A DNA stretch of 63,407 nucleotides from Chara braunii (taxonomy: Eukaryota > Streptophyta > Charophyceae > Charales > Characeae), in the NCBI GenBank assembly GCA_003427395.1, contig BFEA01000216.1, forward strand, positions 296,670 to 360,076, written 5' to 3'. Position 1 is the stretch's first letter. Every line of letters starts with the position of its first letter. A program made the position numbers and the translations under genes. Positions 1 through 12,177 of this stretch are shown piece after piece. The notes under the pieces were generated by a model. That model was not told the DNA's origin, made no database searches, and saw nothing but the letters and a program-made list of their open reading frames with translations.

Positions 1-136
1 AGAAACTGCTGGAGTGAAACCCGGAGTTGAAACAGCAGCAGTAGAAACTGCAGCAGTGGAGACCACAGCGGCAGCAGCAGTAGAAACTGCAGCAGTGGAG
101 ACCACAGCAGTGGAAGCGGCGGCGGTGGGAACCGCA
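1..136. repeat. GCA/GAA-rich minisatellite
   Basis: Imperfect direct repeats of a unit containing GTAGAAACTGCAGCAGTGGA. Translation gives an Ala/Glu/Thr/Val-rich low-complexity peptide, which I do not take as a gene. Confidence 0.6.
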
Positions 137-142
137 ACAGTG

Positions 143-410
143 GGATGTACAAATAATTGTGTGTACATATATATTGTCAAAAAGAGCTGCCCGGTAAAAC
201 GTAGGCAGAGAGGGAGAAGAGTACTACAAAGGAGGGGCTGTGACAAACTGTTTCGTCGGAGTTTCACCGACTCATCAGGAGGCTGTACAAATAATTGTGT
301 GTACATATATATCATCAAACAGAGCTGCCCAGTAAACCGTAGGCAGAGAGGGAGAAGAGGACAACAAAGGGGGGGCTGTGACAAACTGTTTCATCGGAGT
401 TGCACCGCAA
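143..410. repeat. Tandem duplication, ~137-bp unit
   Basis: Two near-identical copies begin at about 144 and 282 with TGTACAAATAATTGTGTGTA and continue through a shared AGCTGCCC block and GTAGGCAGAGAGGGAGAAGA. A third partial copy starts near 457. Confidence 0.8.
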
Positions 411-479
411 GCCCACTGGTTAAGTACCGCTTTCTCTGATGGAGACTCATCAGGAGGCTGTACATATATATTTATGCGT

Positions 480-947
480 ACAAACAACCATATGGGGCAC
501 GAATACCGCAGACCTGGAAATGAGACACCAGAGGGTGCAAACTAGGTCAGAGGGTCCCCTAGAAGTACATTTTGTATTTTCCATTTTGATGTTTTTTCCC
601 CCTTGAATTCGGTTAACAATTTTGACATGACCCTCAGCCAAAGTGGCAGGCTGCCTGGGGACCGCAGCTTCCCTTCTTGAGGTGGTATTATCTGTCCTCG
701 GACTTTTTCACATTCCACGTTTCTTCTTGTATCATATGCTTGTCAGTGTGTGTGTGATAAGCACCTGGACTGACACCCCCAGAATAGGAGCAGTGTCAGT
801 TATGGGAAAAAAAAAAAAAAAGTCGTTTGGATTCTTGCAACACGGCACAACATTATTTGTTTTTCCCTACGTAGCACCGTATTTGCGTTCAGAGGCAAAC
901 ACGAACATGTTCGCCCGAACGCGAACAAGCGCCCAAAACCCTCCGAA

Positions 948-985
<38 letters not shown>

Positions 986-1270
986 ATTATCAGAAAAATA
1001 TGAAAAGAATATATGTTATGTAAAAAAAACAATACAAGCAACTTTTGCCTTGGAGTCATGTTCAAATTCGTAGCCAGTCACGAGTTAAAAATCAAAAACC
1101 AATTTTTTATTTTACTTTTTTACGAAGAAAAAAAATGTCCGCCCGAACATGTTCGCGAGCTGTTCGCACGAACGGGCGAACACGTTCGCGCGAACGTGAA
1201 GGGGCGCGAACACTTTCGCCTTGCTACGCAGGTTTTTTTTTCCCCAGAACTGTGTTTTTTTTTTTTACCA
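480..1270. other. Non-coding stretch with A-runs and GAAC/GTTC palindromes
   Basis: No credible gene. It holds A14 (about 807-820), a long A tract (949-984) and two clusters of CGAACATGTTCG-like palindromes at about 898-945 and 1139-1225. Confidence 0.5.
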
Positions 1271-1273
1271 GTT

Positions 1274-1366
1274 CTCAATTTATGTGCGTGTCATCCTTGC
1301 GCAAGGGCCATGCTAATGCTAATCTTCACTGCATTGTTCCAATGTTAACGAATCTCCCAAAGGACA
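1274..1366 (-). pseudogene. U6 snRNA pseudogene
   Basis: The reverse complement follows U6 snRNA from the 5' stem-loop (GTCCTTTGGGAG) through the ACAGAGA region and the AGCATGGCCC/TTGCGCAAGG segment to GACACGCACATAAATTG. It has substitutions inside the normally invariant core and a 6-bp duplication (GCTAATGCTAAT on the plus strand). These lesions argue against a functional spliceosomal RNA. A retrotransposed or decayed copy is most likely. Confidence 0.8.
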
Positions 1367-1379
1367 GAACTGTATGTTT

Positions 1380-2552
1380 TCTCCAAAACCGAAATTTGAA
1401 AAAAAAAAAAAAAGGTTAAATAAATGAAAGACTTCAAAGCTTAAACATATGTGCCGGGACTGATCCAAATGCCCAGATCCCAGACCCCAGACCACAGGCT
1501 TTCTGGACCATGGTCCAAGGCCCCTGATGGTAGCCAAGGTATGTGTACATGTATCAGATATTTATATTTTCCATATTTATATTATTCACAGATCCATGCA
1601 CGTGTCTAGCATGTGAAACGCAAATTGTCACCAGAACTAACTACCCCTTCTCGACCTTCTTGACCCAGATGCTCGTAGATCCGAAACTGACAGTCTTCCC
1701 TTATAATCTTATATCAAGTTGTATGTGATTTCAGGAAAGAAAAGGTAACAATATGTTGATAAGTGTAATGTTTTCAGCTTTTGACAGAACCACTGTTTCG
1801 TCGTTGTATTTTGCAAGGTGCGAGGCCCACAACATATGCCAGTGTATTTAAGCATGCGATGCATAAACACCACCTGCTTGCCTTCCATCACACCTGCACC
1901 TTATTTTTCTCTCTCTGATGTCCGTGCGCACATGCGTCCCTTTTGTCCCTACTCCCCACCCCTGAAAGTCGCGTTACCACCAGTGTCAAACACATTTGAT
2001 GAGCATCCAGCATTCATTGGCATGTGTCTTTCCAACATCAGGCCCATGTCCACAGTACGCAGCACGACTTCTACCAATAATGAAAGAAACACAGGAAGTT
2101 GACCACAACATGGCTATCTTTTCTTTTTTGGTCGGCGGCTGGTCAAATACAAAGGCCCTTTAGGGCCCAAATTTCCCATGTTGTACTAAATTACTTACAG
2201 AGGTATGCATACACTCTAGGAATACCTCAGGATAAACACCCATCCAAACAACTCCAATTACAAAAGGTAAAAAACATGAAAATTCTCGTCTGTTTAAATC
2301 AGAGAACTTGTGAATGAAATACGGCTTGAAATTTCCAAACACAACACGATTATAGAGCACCGCTCGTGTTCTGACAAGCAGCAGGCTAAAGACTGTGAGA
2401 TCAAAGACGCAAATGGCTGGCTATTCCAGAGGTTGAAATGAAAGATTGCTTCCAGAGGTTGAAACACGGAAATGAGCATTTCATATTTTCAGAGATGTGG
2501 AAGGCCGCAAACCTACTAAACTTATTATTCCCATCCAAATAAATGCGGCCCT
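1380..2552. other. Unassigned region downstream of LPAT
   Basis: AT-rich non-coding sequence between the U6 pseudogene and the LPAT stop codon. It probably includes the LPAT 3' UTR, but I could not place a polyadenylation signal confidently. Short open frames here show no recognisable protein. Confidence 0.4.
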
Positions 2553-2986
2553 TTAATTCAGAATCGCCGGCGGAAAGCATTTGCAAACAGCCATTGTCCA
2601 CAATACAACGAATACAAACACAAACCAAAGTTTCACGAAGGTGTACAGAAAGAATAGCCAAATACCTAAGCAACAGAGGAATGGAAACAAGGTCCATGCG
2701 ACTCTGCATCGCAAGAAACTTTGACGATGCTCCCCATCATCTTTAAATGTATTACCACTACCTTGACTCCCTCTAGGAAACCTGCCATTAGCATAGAAGT
2801 CCTTCAAGAGGTGGTCCTTCTCCTGATAAACCTTGTACAGCCAAGCGGATGCCTCGTCTTCATCTGCAGGGATACTCCTTAATTCCACTCGTTTCACATG
2901 GATATGGACCTCGCTTGGGTTTCTTCCAAAAAGGATCTCCAAGAGTGTCGGATCTGAGTTCCTGTAAGCAATCGTCAGATCATACA
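2553..2986 (-). CDS. LPAT: LPAT exon 3 (C-terminus)
   Basis: 434 nt. The acceptor is tgtgcacag|TG, which rebuilds Val245 of the family's A-V-Y-D step. It then reads YDLTIAYR, NPSEVHIHVKRVELRSIP, KDHLLKDFYANGRFP and a hydrophobic C-terminal tail, ending at TAA (2555-2553). A further small intron in the tail cannot be excluded. Confidence 0.85.
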
Positions 2987-3130
2987 CTGTGCACAGCGAA
3001 GTCATAAAGCAATTTTGGCACATGTCAGACCATAAACTGTGCACAAACAACTCACAATCATTAATACACTACACCGCCACATAAAGAAAAAAAAAACTCC
3101 ACTTCAGACAGCTGATTCAGATTCATCCTC

Positions 3131-3190
<60 letters not shown>

Positions 3191-3191
3191 N

Positions 3192-3285
<94 letters not shown>

Positions 3286-6200
3286 GAGGGTGTGGGTGTC
3301 AGATCAAATCCGTGTATAGAGTACCTGCTGGGCCCACAGAGGAAGGCATGGGCCAACAGTTCGCCTGGTGGTGTGAGCCCTCCCGTACTGCGCACTGTAT
3401 GCGGTTCAGATGGGACTCTATTTCCCCCTCAGGCTGCTGCGTTTGTTGTTCGCCGGGCAAGGAAGAGGGGAGTCCGCCTGGAGTTGCAGTAGGTGTGTGC
3501 CCAAATCACATGCGGTACATGCTAAAAGAGGATGTGGCGGATGATGGCAGCGGGGATAGTCCACATGGTAGAGAGACAAACTTTTGATGACAGCTTCCTG
3601 GAAACATTGATGACACATGGCATGCTGCTGACATGGCAGTAGGAACGCAGGCTGACATGCACAGCTATTTAAACATGGCAAGTGTGTGTTTTGAATTTTC
3701 ACCAGAACAACCCTATTGCACCCAGATGAGTAGATCCCAAAATTGAAGCAGCTTTAGTCCTACTGCAGATAACAAAAGCACTTGAACTGAGGCAAACCAA
3801 CAACGAAACAGTCAACCTTTATAGCAAGCAACGGGGAGCAAAAAATAGAAGCATTTAAATCCCTTTCTTAGCTGCGTTTACTGTGGCTTTTCGGGGTACC
3901 CATTTAATTTGTCCTTGCAACTCCCTTTTTACTGTGCCTCTCATGTACAAGGTTCGCCACGCTGATTGTGGTTGAGCGCGAGCTGCCCACATCCCCCTGT
4001 GCCATAACGGCCCACTTGCACATTATGAAAGGAGGCAGAGTGAAGGCAGAGGTATATTCCTGTTCATTTTCCTCAGATCTTCTGCGTATATTTTGTCTGT
4101 TCTCTTAATGATGCTCATCCATGCGCATTCACTAGTAGTACAGAAGAGGAGGGAGGAAGGAAACAGGAGGTGAAGTTCTCACAGGGTTCTCAATGCTCAC
4201 CACTGGAGCAGACTACTTTAGAATGGCACATGAGCCAGTCAGTGTTTGGGTTGCAGAAGATTTGGAGCTGAGAAGCAGCTGTTGCCTAGGGTAAGCCCCA
4301 CCCCTGCAGACTGGACAGGACCGGTTCGGGTATGGACTGTGGAGGCACCGCATACAATTCTCTCAGCTACAGTTGCTGCATCGAATGGCACGACGTAGAC
4401 AGATGTCACGGGCCATGTGGCCCCTACATGCTAGGAACACAGAGGCACGCCGACCGCAATTGTAGAGGCATTGCCGTTCCAGGCTTCCAGCCCCTGTCTA
4501 CAAATTGGACACGACATGTCAGGGTGTCATACATCAGTGCAGTATTGACTGTCATCATACATACGAAAAATTAAAAACTCGCATGGGCTATCCCTTCATA
4601 ATCCTCACGGCACAAGGCATGCGAACCACATGCTATCCGAATCTCAGGTGGGTCATCAAAGAGTGGCATTGAGCAGGTTTCCCCAGTATTTATTTCTTCT
4701 CTATGGGCAGACTACGATGGGGATTGATCCAAAGCCAGGGTGTTTAGCTGCTGCAGAATTTGGTCTGCAACAGCTCGCCCTGGTGGTGATAACCCTTCAG
4801 TACAGTGCTCTGTAGGTGGTTCATATGGTAGTCTATTTTCCTTCTCAGGCTGCAGCATCTGTCGTTCATCTGGCAAGGATGAGGGAGATCCTACTCCCAT
4901 TGCAGAAGGTGTGCGCCCCACATTGCATGTGGGACATGCTAAGAGAGGGTGTGGTGGATGATGGCATCGGGGATAGTTCACGCAGCAGAGACACATACAT
5001 TCTGTGACAGCTTCCTGGAACCATTGACGACACATGGCATGTCGCTGACATGTCTGCAGGAAAGCAGGCTGACGTTCACAGCTATTTAGGCATGGCATGT
5101 CCAAGCCACGACGGCATACCGAGCAAGTCAGTAGGGAGGAAAGCAGGCTGGCGTTCACAGCTATTTAGGCATGGCATGTCCACTCCACGACGGCATACCG
5201 GGCAAGTAATCAGGGGGTGGGAGGGATGAGTACAAGACAAAGCGTCACATTTTTCGCGACAGAGACTGGCAGTGACAATCCCTTCATAGTGTCAAAGCAG
5301 AGACTATGCGGTGTGCATGCGAACCGTACTGTAACTGCATGACGAGAGAATGGGATGGCACACCCACCGTCCTCTGAGAGGCCCCTTCACTGTCCGTGGT
5401 AGACTGCGTCCGATCTACACAGGCAGGGGAGGCTACCTGGTCATGCATAGGGGAAGGAGGTTCAGCCGGATTTCTCTCCGGAAGCTGAAGAGCTTGCGAG
5501 TGCACAATGACAGAGTGTTCCTGATGGACAAGCCAGACTGAGTGATATTCTACCACTTGGTGATAGAAAAGAGTTAATATTTTCCGCTCACCTACCGCCA
5601 TTGTCGAATAGGATTCATGAATTGTCTGCAAAGGTAAGAGCACTGAAACGATCTGAAGACGTAGGACGTAGGCATGAATATTCCGATCCATGCCCGGCAT
5701 GTGATTCTGTGGAGCAGGCTGGAGTTGATGTGTGTGTGTGTGTTGTATGTGTGTGTGACAAGCTTGCTAGTGGCAGTGCGTGCGCCCACAGGGTCCATGA
5801 TCTGTCTCTTATACACATCTAGATGTGTATAAGAGACAGGTGATACTGTGGAGCAGGCTGGAGTTGATGTGTGTGTGTCTGTCAAGCTTGCTAGCGGCAG
5901 TGTGCGCGCCCGCTCTCTTTTAGTAGCAAGTACGCTCCATAATCCTGGTTTGCATTCTGATGCAGGACTCGGCAATCGGGAGAAGCACGTGGCAGAAGCG
6001 ACTATTTACAAGCTGTCACGTCCTTCCCTCTTGGCTGTGCATGCCTGCTAAGTGTGCACCGTTCCTCTCTAGCAAAAGTACTCCGCCTCTCTACGCAGTG
6101 CGCAGATTTGAACTCTTTCTCCCCTCCCACCTAGCACATGCACATACCTGGTGAATCCGAAAGCATCAGAGAACAATCACGCTGATGATATGCTAGCTGC

Positions 6201-9200
6201 CTCTTTTTTTTTCCTTTTTTGGGTGGGGTGGGGTGGGGGGGGGCAGGAGGGGAGGGGACAATGCTCCAATATATTCGTGGGGAGCCACATGTGCTGGGAA
6301 CCGGGCACAGCATCCCATTTGAAACATATTTGAGAACATATACCGAAGAAGTTGAGATACTGGGGCCATTACCCGGCTTTGGCTGAAAATAGGATCATGA
6401 GCAATTACTAGCTTATTCGACAAAGGACCTCATGAGATAGGCTAAAACTCAGAAAAAGACTCTAAAAGTCGTAAGTCTGAAAAGCAATAGTTGTCCCCTG
6501 AGCTGCACGAAGGGACTATAAGAGCCTCAATCATTGTCCCCTGAAAAGCAATAACTGATGTGTGCCATCAAGTGTCCTATGCCAGCATTAGAGATTTCGA
6601 TCATGAGATCATGAATGAACATCGTGCGTAACCGCGAGGAAGGGGTTGAGGATTGTAGTACAATCACGGACTTATAACAAACTTCACACATAGCGCCTGT
6701 TGATTCCCCTGAGCAGAGCCATGTCACATAAAAGGAATTTCACACATAGCGCCCCACAGATTTCACATAATCAGTTAGCTCTCTGCCGATTCCCCTGTGC
6801 AGTAAGCAAGTACATTGATGTCACATGGTGAAAAGTATTAGAAGCTAGCTCGTTTGAAGTAAGGTTCGGCAGTGTGCGCAGAAGCAGTGAGATGAAGAAG
6901 AGCCAGTGCTACTTGTTCGACTGCATGGAACGAGAAAAAAGCTCTTCATCGGGAGCTTGATGCTCACATTTCACATGGGTCCTTTCTGACTTGTGATATC
7001 CACATGGCATGAGCTGCTACTCCTACCTTCCTGCATGCCTCCCACGAAGAAGTACAACTCCACGGTGTTCAGTCCGAGTGCATCCTTACCAAACGACCAA
7101 TCAATCCGCATCTGGCACAGCCAAGGGCCAGTGGCTCGCCCAATACTTTCCCACCCAAAGCACAAATGGCGTCGTCAAATTTCAGTCACACCACCGTCCA
7201 TCTTTCTATTACAATCCAGACAAGTCAATGCTACGGATATTTGGGCAGGCCGCAGTAAAGAAACATTCTGGAGCTCCAACTGGAGAAACAGCACTGCGGC
7301 GCAATCTGTTAACAGCAGCAGGGCGGGAACTGCATCCCCACAACCTCCAGCACTGGCCAGAGACCATTGGGAGAGGCTGCAGCCATGGCCGGATGCGGGA
7401 GGGGAAGGGGCCATAGCTAGGAGGGATGGGTGGGAACATAACTTACTGGGAGCAGAAGAAGGTGGCTGCCATAGCTGCCATAACTACCAAGGTTGGGCTG
7501 AGGAACACCATCCGGTGCTTACCAGCACTGCCCTGTAGGGCATACATCGTTGGCAGTGAACCGAAGAGGCTTGTTGGGGGCTCCGCATTGAAAACAGAGG
7601 GCAATATTGTCTATACTTCAGCCTGCACAACCTTTAAAAATAATAATAATAATAATAATAATAAAGACCGATGCCTTCACGCTGGACAAGACTTTCTCTA
7701 GAAATGACAGGGACATTGAAGACATTTTAGAGAGTGGTAGACATAGAGAGCAGGCGGTCTCTGACAAAAAACTGATCAGTCCAACAGGCAGTGTTGTGTT
7801 GTCTTCCCTTTCAGCCTGGCGTCTCCCACAGAGTAATTGGGGCAGACGTGATCTATTTTTTATTGGGTTCAATGCAATTTGCACCGGAGTGGACTGCAGA
7901 TGCATTGTGATAACAACGCAGCTGCAAATCACAGGGTTGGAGACAAAAACTGCAGTTCGACAAGCTTATATACAAGATCAAATATTTGACAACATTGGGA
8001 GGACATCATCGTGTGATGACATTGGCAATCCCGCAAGGAGCGAGGTCAAATCAGCACAGAACAAGTCTTAGGGTCGTAGCTTTTGAAAGATGAAAGTTCT
8101 AGGGTCAGGAATCGGTCCTAGGCCTACGGTCAACCATCAAACCGAGGCGGACAGGGCCTCTAGACGTGAAAGTAGGCCCTTGGAAAGTGAACAGGCAGGG
8201 CCAAACCATGCACAGACGTCAAAGAGTCGAAGATTTCTTAGGAGTCAACCTCAGCCACAGATCACACCTCGATCCGAAGGCTTCGTACAGTTTCCAAAAG
8301 CTTCCAAGGCCTGCAGGGTCAAGGTAATCACTGGGGCGACAAAATCTTGGGCATACAGTAGTTTGCAAAATCTCAGCCACACGAGACGGAAACTTGAGGC
8401 AGCCCAAACCGAGTCGAAGCAACAAATACTCAGCGCGCCCCAGGTTGTGCATTCATTCTACCTTGTGCTACTTCAAGGCTGGAGTGCCAGTGCTGCAAGA
8501 AGGTCAACAAAGACCAAGAGAGAGAGAGAGTGAGAGTGAGAGCAAGAGCAAGAGTGAGAGTGAGAGTGAGAGTGAGAATGAGAGCGAGACTGGCCATAGC
8601 TAGAAGATTCGCAATGCGCTGCACCATAGCTTCTGTGGGAGGGAAAGTGAGGTTAGGATCGAAGACATCCTATGCAGAGCGGCGCACACTGAGAGTGAGA
8701 GTGAGAGAGAGCAAGAGCGAGGGGCTTACCTGGACGTGCCTGGTGATGTTGCCACGATTGAACAGACAGTGCTTTGCTTGTGAAGGCCGGACTTGTCCGG
8801 TCCGTGTTTTTCTTCCGGCTTGGACCGTCTTATGCTTCACTGTGCCTGATTGATATCACATCGACTTTGCCAACTGGCAAGCTGTTTGTGAGAGACATAC
8901 CAGCTGCACCACCAGTAGAGGGATAGGTTGACAATTGTGGGTTGGCGAGCAGGGGGAAGGCAAGACAAGACCTTGTATTCGCTGACTATTGAGCGGTAGC
9001 TAATTGGTTCAGGAGGATCGTATGAGAGGGGGGGGTGAATTACATCTCAGAGCTTGGGCCACTCAGGTAAGTGTTGTGCACCTAAGGGTGGCCCATGTGT
9101 GTGTGCATGGTACTGTATGTCCTGTTGGGGTATTTCTGGGTCTCTTTTCCTACTCCTCTACAGTCGTGATTGTGTGCATGAGCTTGTAAACTGCTTTCTC

Positions 9201-11519
9201 ACCTGATCTATGGAGAGAGAAGTATCTTGATTCGAGTGCCATATCTTTCTACAGTGCTTTGTCTTTTTATTTCTGAACGGCTGTAGTTAGTAGGTTCTTT
9301 CTGGAGTTGAATTTCGTTTTCCAGTACAGTAGAGGCAGAAAGTAGGTCCATGTGGGCCTCCTTGTGGTTGCGACCCGGTCACGGCCTACGTGGGATCCAT
9401 GGGTACCCAGTGGGACCGGGCCCAAGCAAGAAGTGTCCCTAAGGCCCAAATCTGTTGACGTCAGTCTCATTCCCTGCCTTCTGGAACTCAGAGTTTACAT
9501 TATTGGTTAGAGGCTTAGAGCACTCGCTGCCGAGGGGATCTCCGTTGAGATGTTTTGCAGACTCTACCGCGCAGTCCGCCTCTTGGCTTTTTCCAACCCG
9601 ACGAACGCTTTCAGCCTCACTGCACTACTCACAACGATTACAAAACATGAAAATTATAGCAGTGTGTCCTTGCCTCTCTTTCTCAGTAGTCAATTGTTCC
9701 TCCATTTGCACACTTATCTTGTCCTAATTGGCACCGGAGTGATGACAGGGCTCATTGCAATTGCCACTTAGTTGTGCATGATGTTGCTCTTCTGGAAGTT
9801 CTCTAGCTTGGACTGGTGTTATGCATGGCCACGACTGTTGTTTGTAACCACGGACCTGAAAAGTACCCAAATCACAGGTAAACTGAGCCGACTCTTGCAA
9901 GTGCTCACTTCGCTTCTTGAGCGAGTAATTGGCCACCAATTCAAGTTACAAGCACACTTTGCACCCCCCCCTGCCATGGCATTCATTGGTGCTCTGCTGT
10001 GGACTATCATTCAGGTCTACAGGGGCGGCTCATCAGTAATCTTACTGACATTGACACTAAAGGACCCTGAAAAAACAGCGGAGAAAGAGAACTCACCAGC
10101 ATCAATGGAATTTCGCAAAGCCTTCAGGCAAGCTACGAACCCTTTTGTGCGGGGCAGAAGCACATGGTGGGATCCAGGAAGCCCATGTTCCTTTGCGTAC
10201 TCATTGCACTTTATTTTCTTGGCTTCGCTGCGGAGAAAGCAGAGCACACCATTGGCAACCACATAGATCACAGAACCGTCAGACAAACTAGCAGTTACGG
10301 AGACTTCCGGATCAGAAATTACCACGAGACCATGATGGATCCATCATTAGCCAACATTTCGAAATGCACAGGCACTTACTTACATGAGGAGCCAGCGGGT
10401 CTGCAAAGTCTACTGAACAAACCGATCGGACCTTTATGTTGAGACCTCGCAGTTCCCTTGGCATAGGATCACAGGACTGTAGCTGGTGTATGATAGAGCC
10501 GTACAGTCTTATCAACAACGATTGCAGTCTTATCAACAGCGATTTCGTGAAAACGAACATTTTATAGTTTTTGAACGATATTGAAATCTCACGTTTTAGC
10601 AAAAATCTCATGAAACTGAGGGTACGGCGTTCTGAAAACGTCCTACCCCCTTGATGTATCTGGACTTAGCTGGAGTCCACATATATCCAGGCTGGAAAAC
10701 GCCGGACCTTAGCTGGAGTCCACATATATCCAGGCTGGAAAACGCCAGACCCCTTGGATGTATGGACTTCAGCTGAGTCCAAATACATTGAGGGGGTAAA
10801 GCATTTTCTTTTTGCCGTACCCTCAATTTCATGAAATTTTTGCCAAAAAATGAGATTTCAATTTCGTTCAAAAAATATAAAATGTCCGTTTTGACGAAAT
10901 CGCTGTTTATCCATAGTCAAAGAAATGATCAAGTTTCACTGCACTCTGGACAGTGAACTCAACTACGAAAGGATGTCATAGCAATTCACCTTGTAACACA
11001 TTGCAATTTCGCCATTTGCCTCTGTTGCCCCTTTCTGCTTTGTGCTTTGATCCTTTGCCCTTCACTACTTCGCCGTTAGGCCCGTCATCATGTCCCACCT
11101 TGCGCTCATGTCCCTGCCAGGTTTCTGATGCATGCCCGGAGTGAGACGTTGGCAATGCAATCAAAAAGATCACCAATATGAGGAAGAGAGGCCATGTGAC
11201 ACACTGAAAGACTCGAATTAGACAGGACTGCCTGCCTATAAGGCGCAGGTCTGATCTCATACCAGGAGGAAGGGTTCAACCATAGAAGAATCTCCCGGCG
11301 GCAATCATACATAGACTAATGTGGAGGGAGATGGAAGAAAGAAGAAGAAAAAGAAGAAGACTATCTAGCAGCGCCAAATATAGTCTCTCCTCCACCTCTC
11401 TCCTCCCTCCCCCTCCAAAACACACTCCAACAGCGAATCAGGGAGCTGACTCCAGTGGCACCAATGTCAAGTCTCCAGTCTCTTTCTCTCTCTCAAGAGG
11501 ATAAGAAGAAGAAATGTGC

Positions 11520-11572
<53 letters not shown>

Positions 11573-12108
11573 GTAGATGGTACTAACCCGTGAAAGGCAG
11601 AGCGCTGAGCCGCTGATACACTACCGGTGTGTCGAAGATGAAGACGAAGACCAGCTATGGCTGGTGGCAGACCTCCAGGATATGGCCCCAGATGAGTGGG
11701 CCCCATTACCTCACCTCTCCTCTAACCTCTACGGCGCTACTCTAACTCCTGTGACGCTGCTCCTCCACCTCCACGGCTGTCAGGCTGCTCAACTCCGCAG
11801 CCTGGTGGTCATGAATGAGCTCTCCGAACTACCTACCTCTCCTGAATAATACGGGCCGGCCACCACCCATGGTTGGCCTCATCTGGGCCATCCGGCAGAC
11901 CAGACGTGAGGCAGTGTGGCCAAACCTCCGGCCCTGGCCTGAAAATGTGTGGCCTGGGTCGCTGCTCAGATCCAGGCCCTCCCTCGCTGTCTCAGCAAGA
12001 GGGCCTGGAAGGAAAACGGCCTGGCACGAGACTGACACAGGCCCAGCCTCAAAACAAGCCGGGGCGGCAAGTGTGTGCCAGAGGTCTGGATGAGTCAAGG
12101 TCCTGGGA

Positions 12109-12177
<69 letters not shown>

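Larger units (their letters stand above)
5911..10096. other. LPAT intron 2, upstream part: no recognised gene
   Basis: Intronic sequence between the adapter block and exon 2. It holds a G-rich run (about 6221-6260), an AAT trinucleotide repeat (7637-7664), GAGAGT-rich runs (8517-8590 and 8688-8720) and short open frames with no recognisable domain. Confidence 0.5.

Noticed and set aside
3039-3587. 182-codon frame with Ser-Leu and His-Thr runs
   Set aside because: Translated CT/AC microsatellite within LPAT intron 2.
5592-5975. Open frames containing SYTHLDVYKRQ and MCIRDR
   Set aside because: They translate the Nextera adapter at 5802-5839 and its duplicated flanks.
6993-7538. 181-codon plus-strand frame
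   Set aside because: No domain or codon signature, and shorter overlapping frames lie on both strands. It sits in LPAT intron 2.
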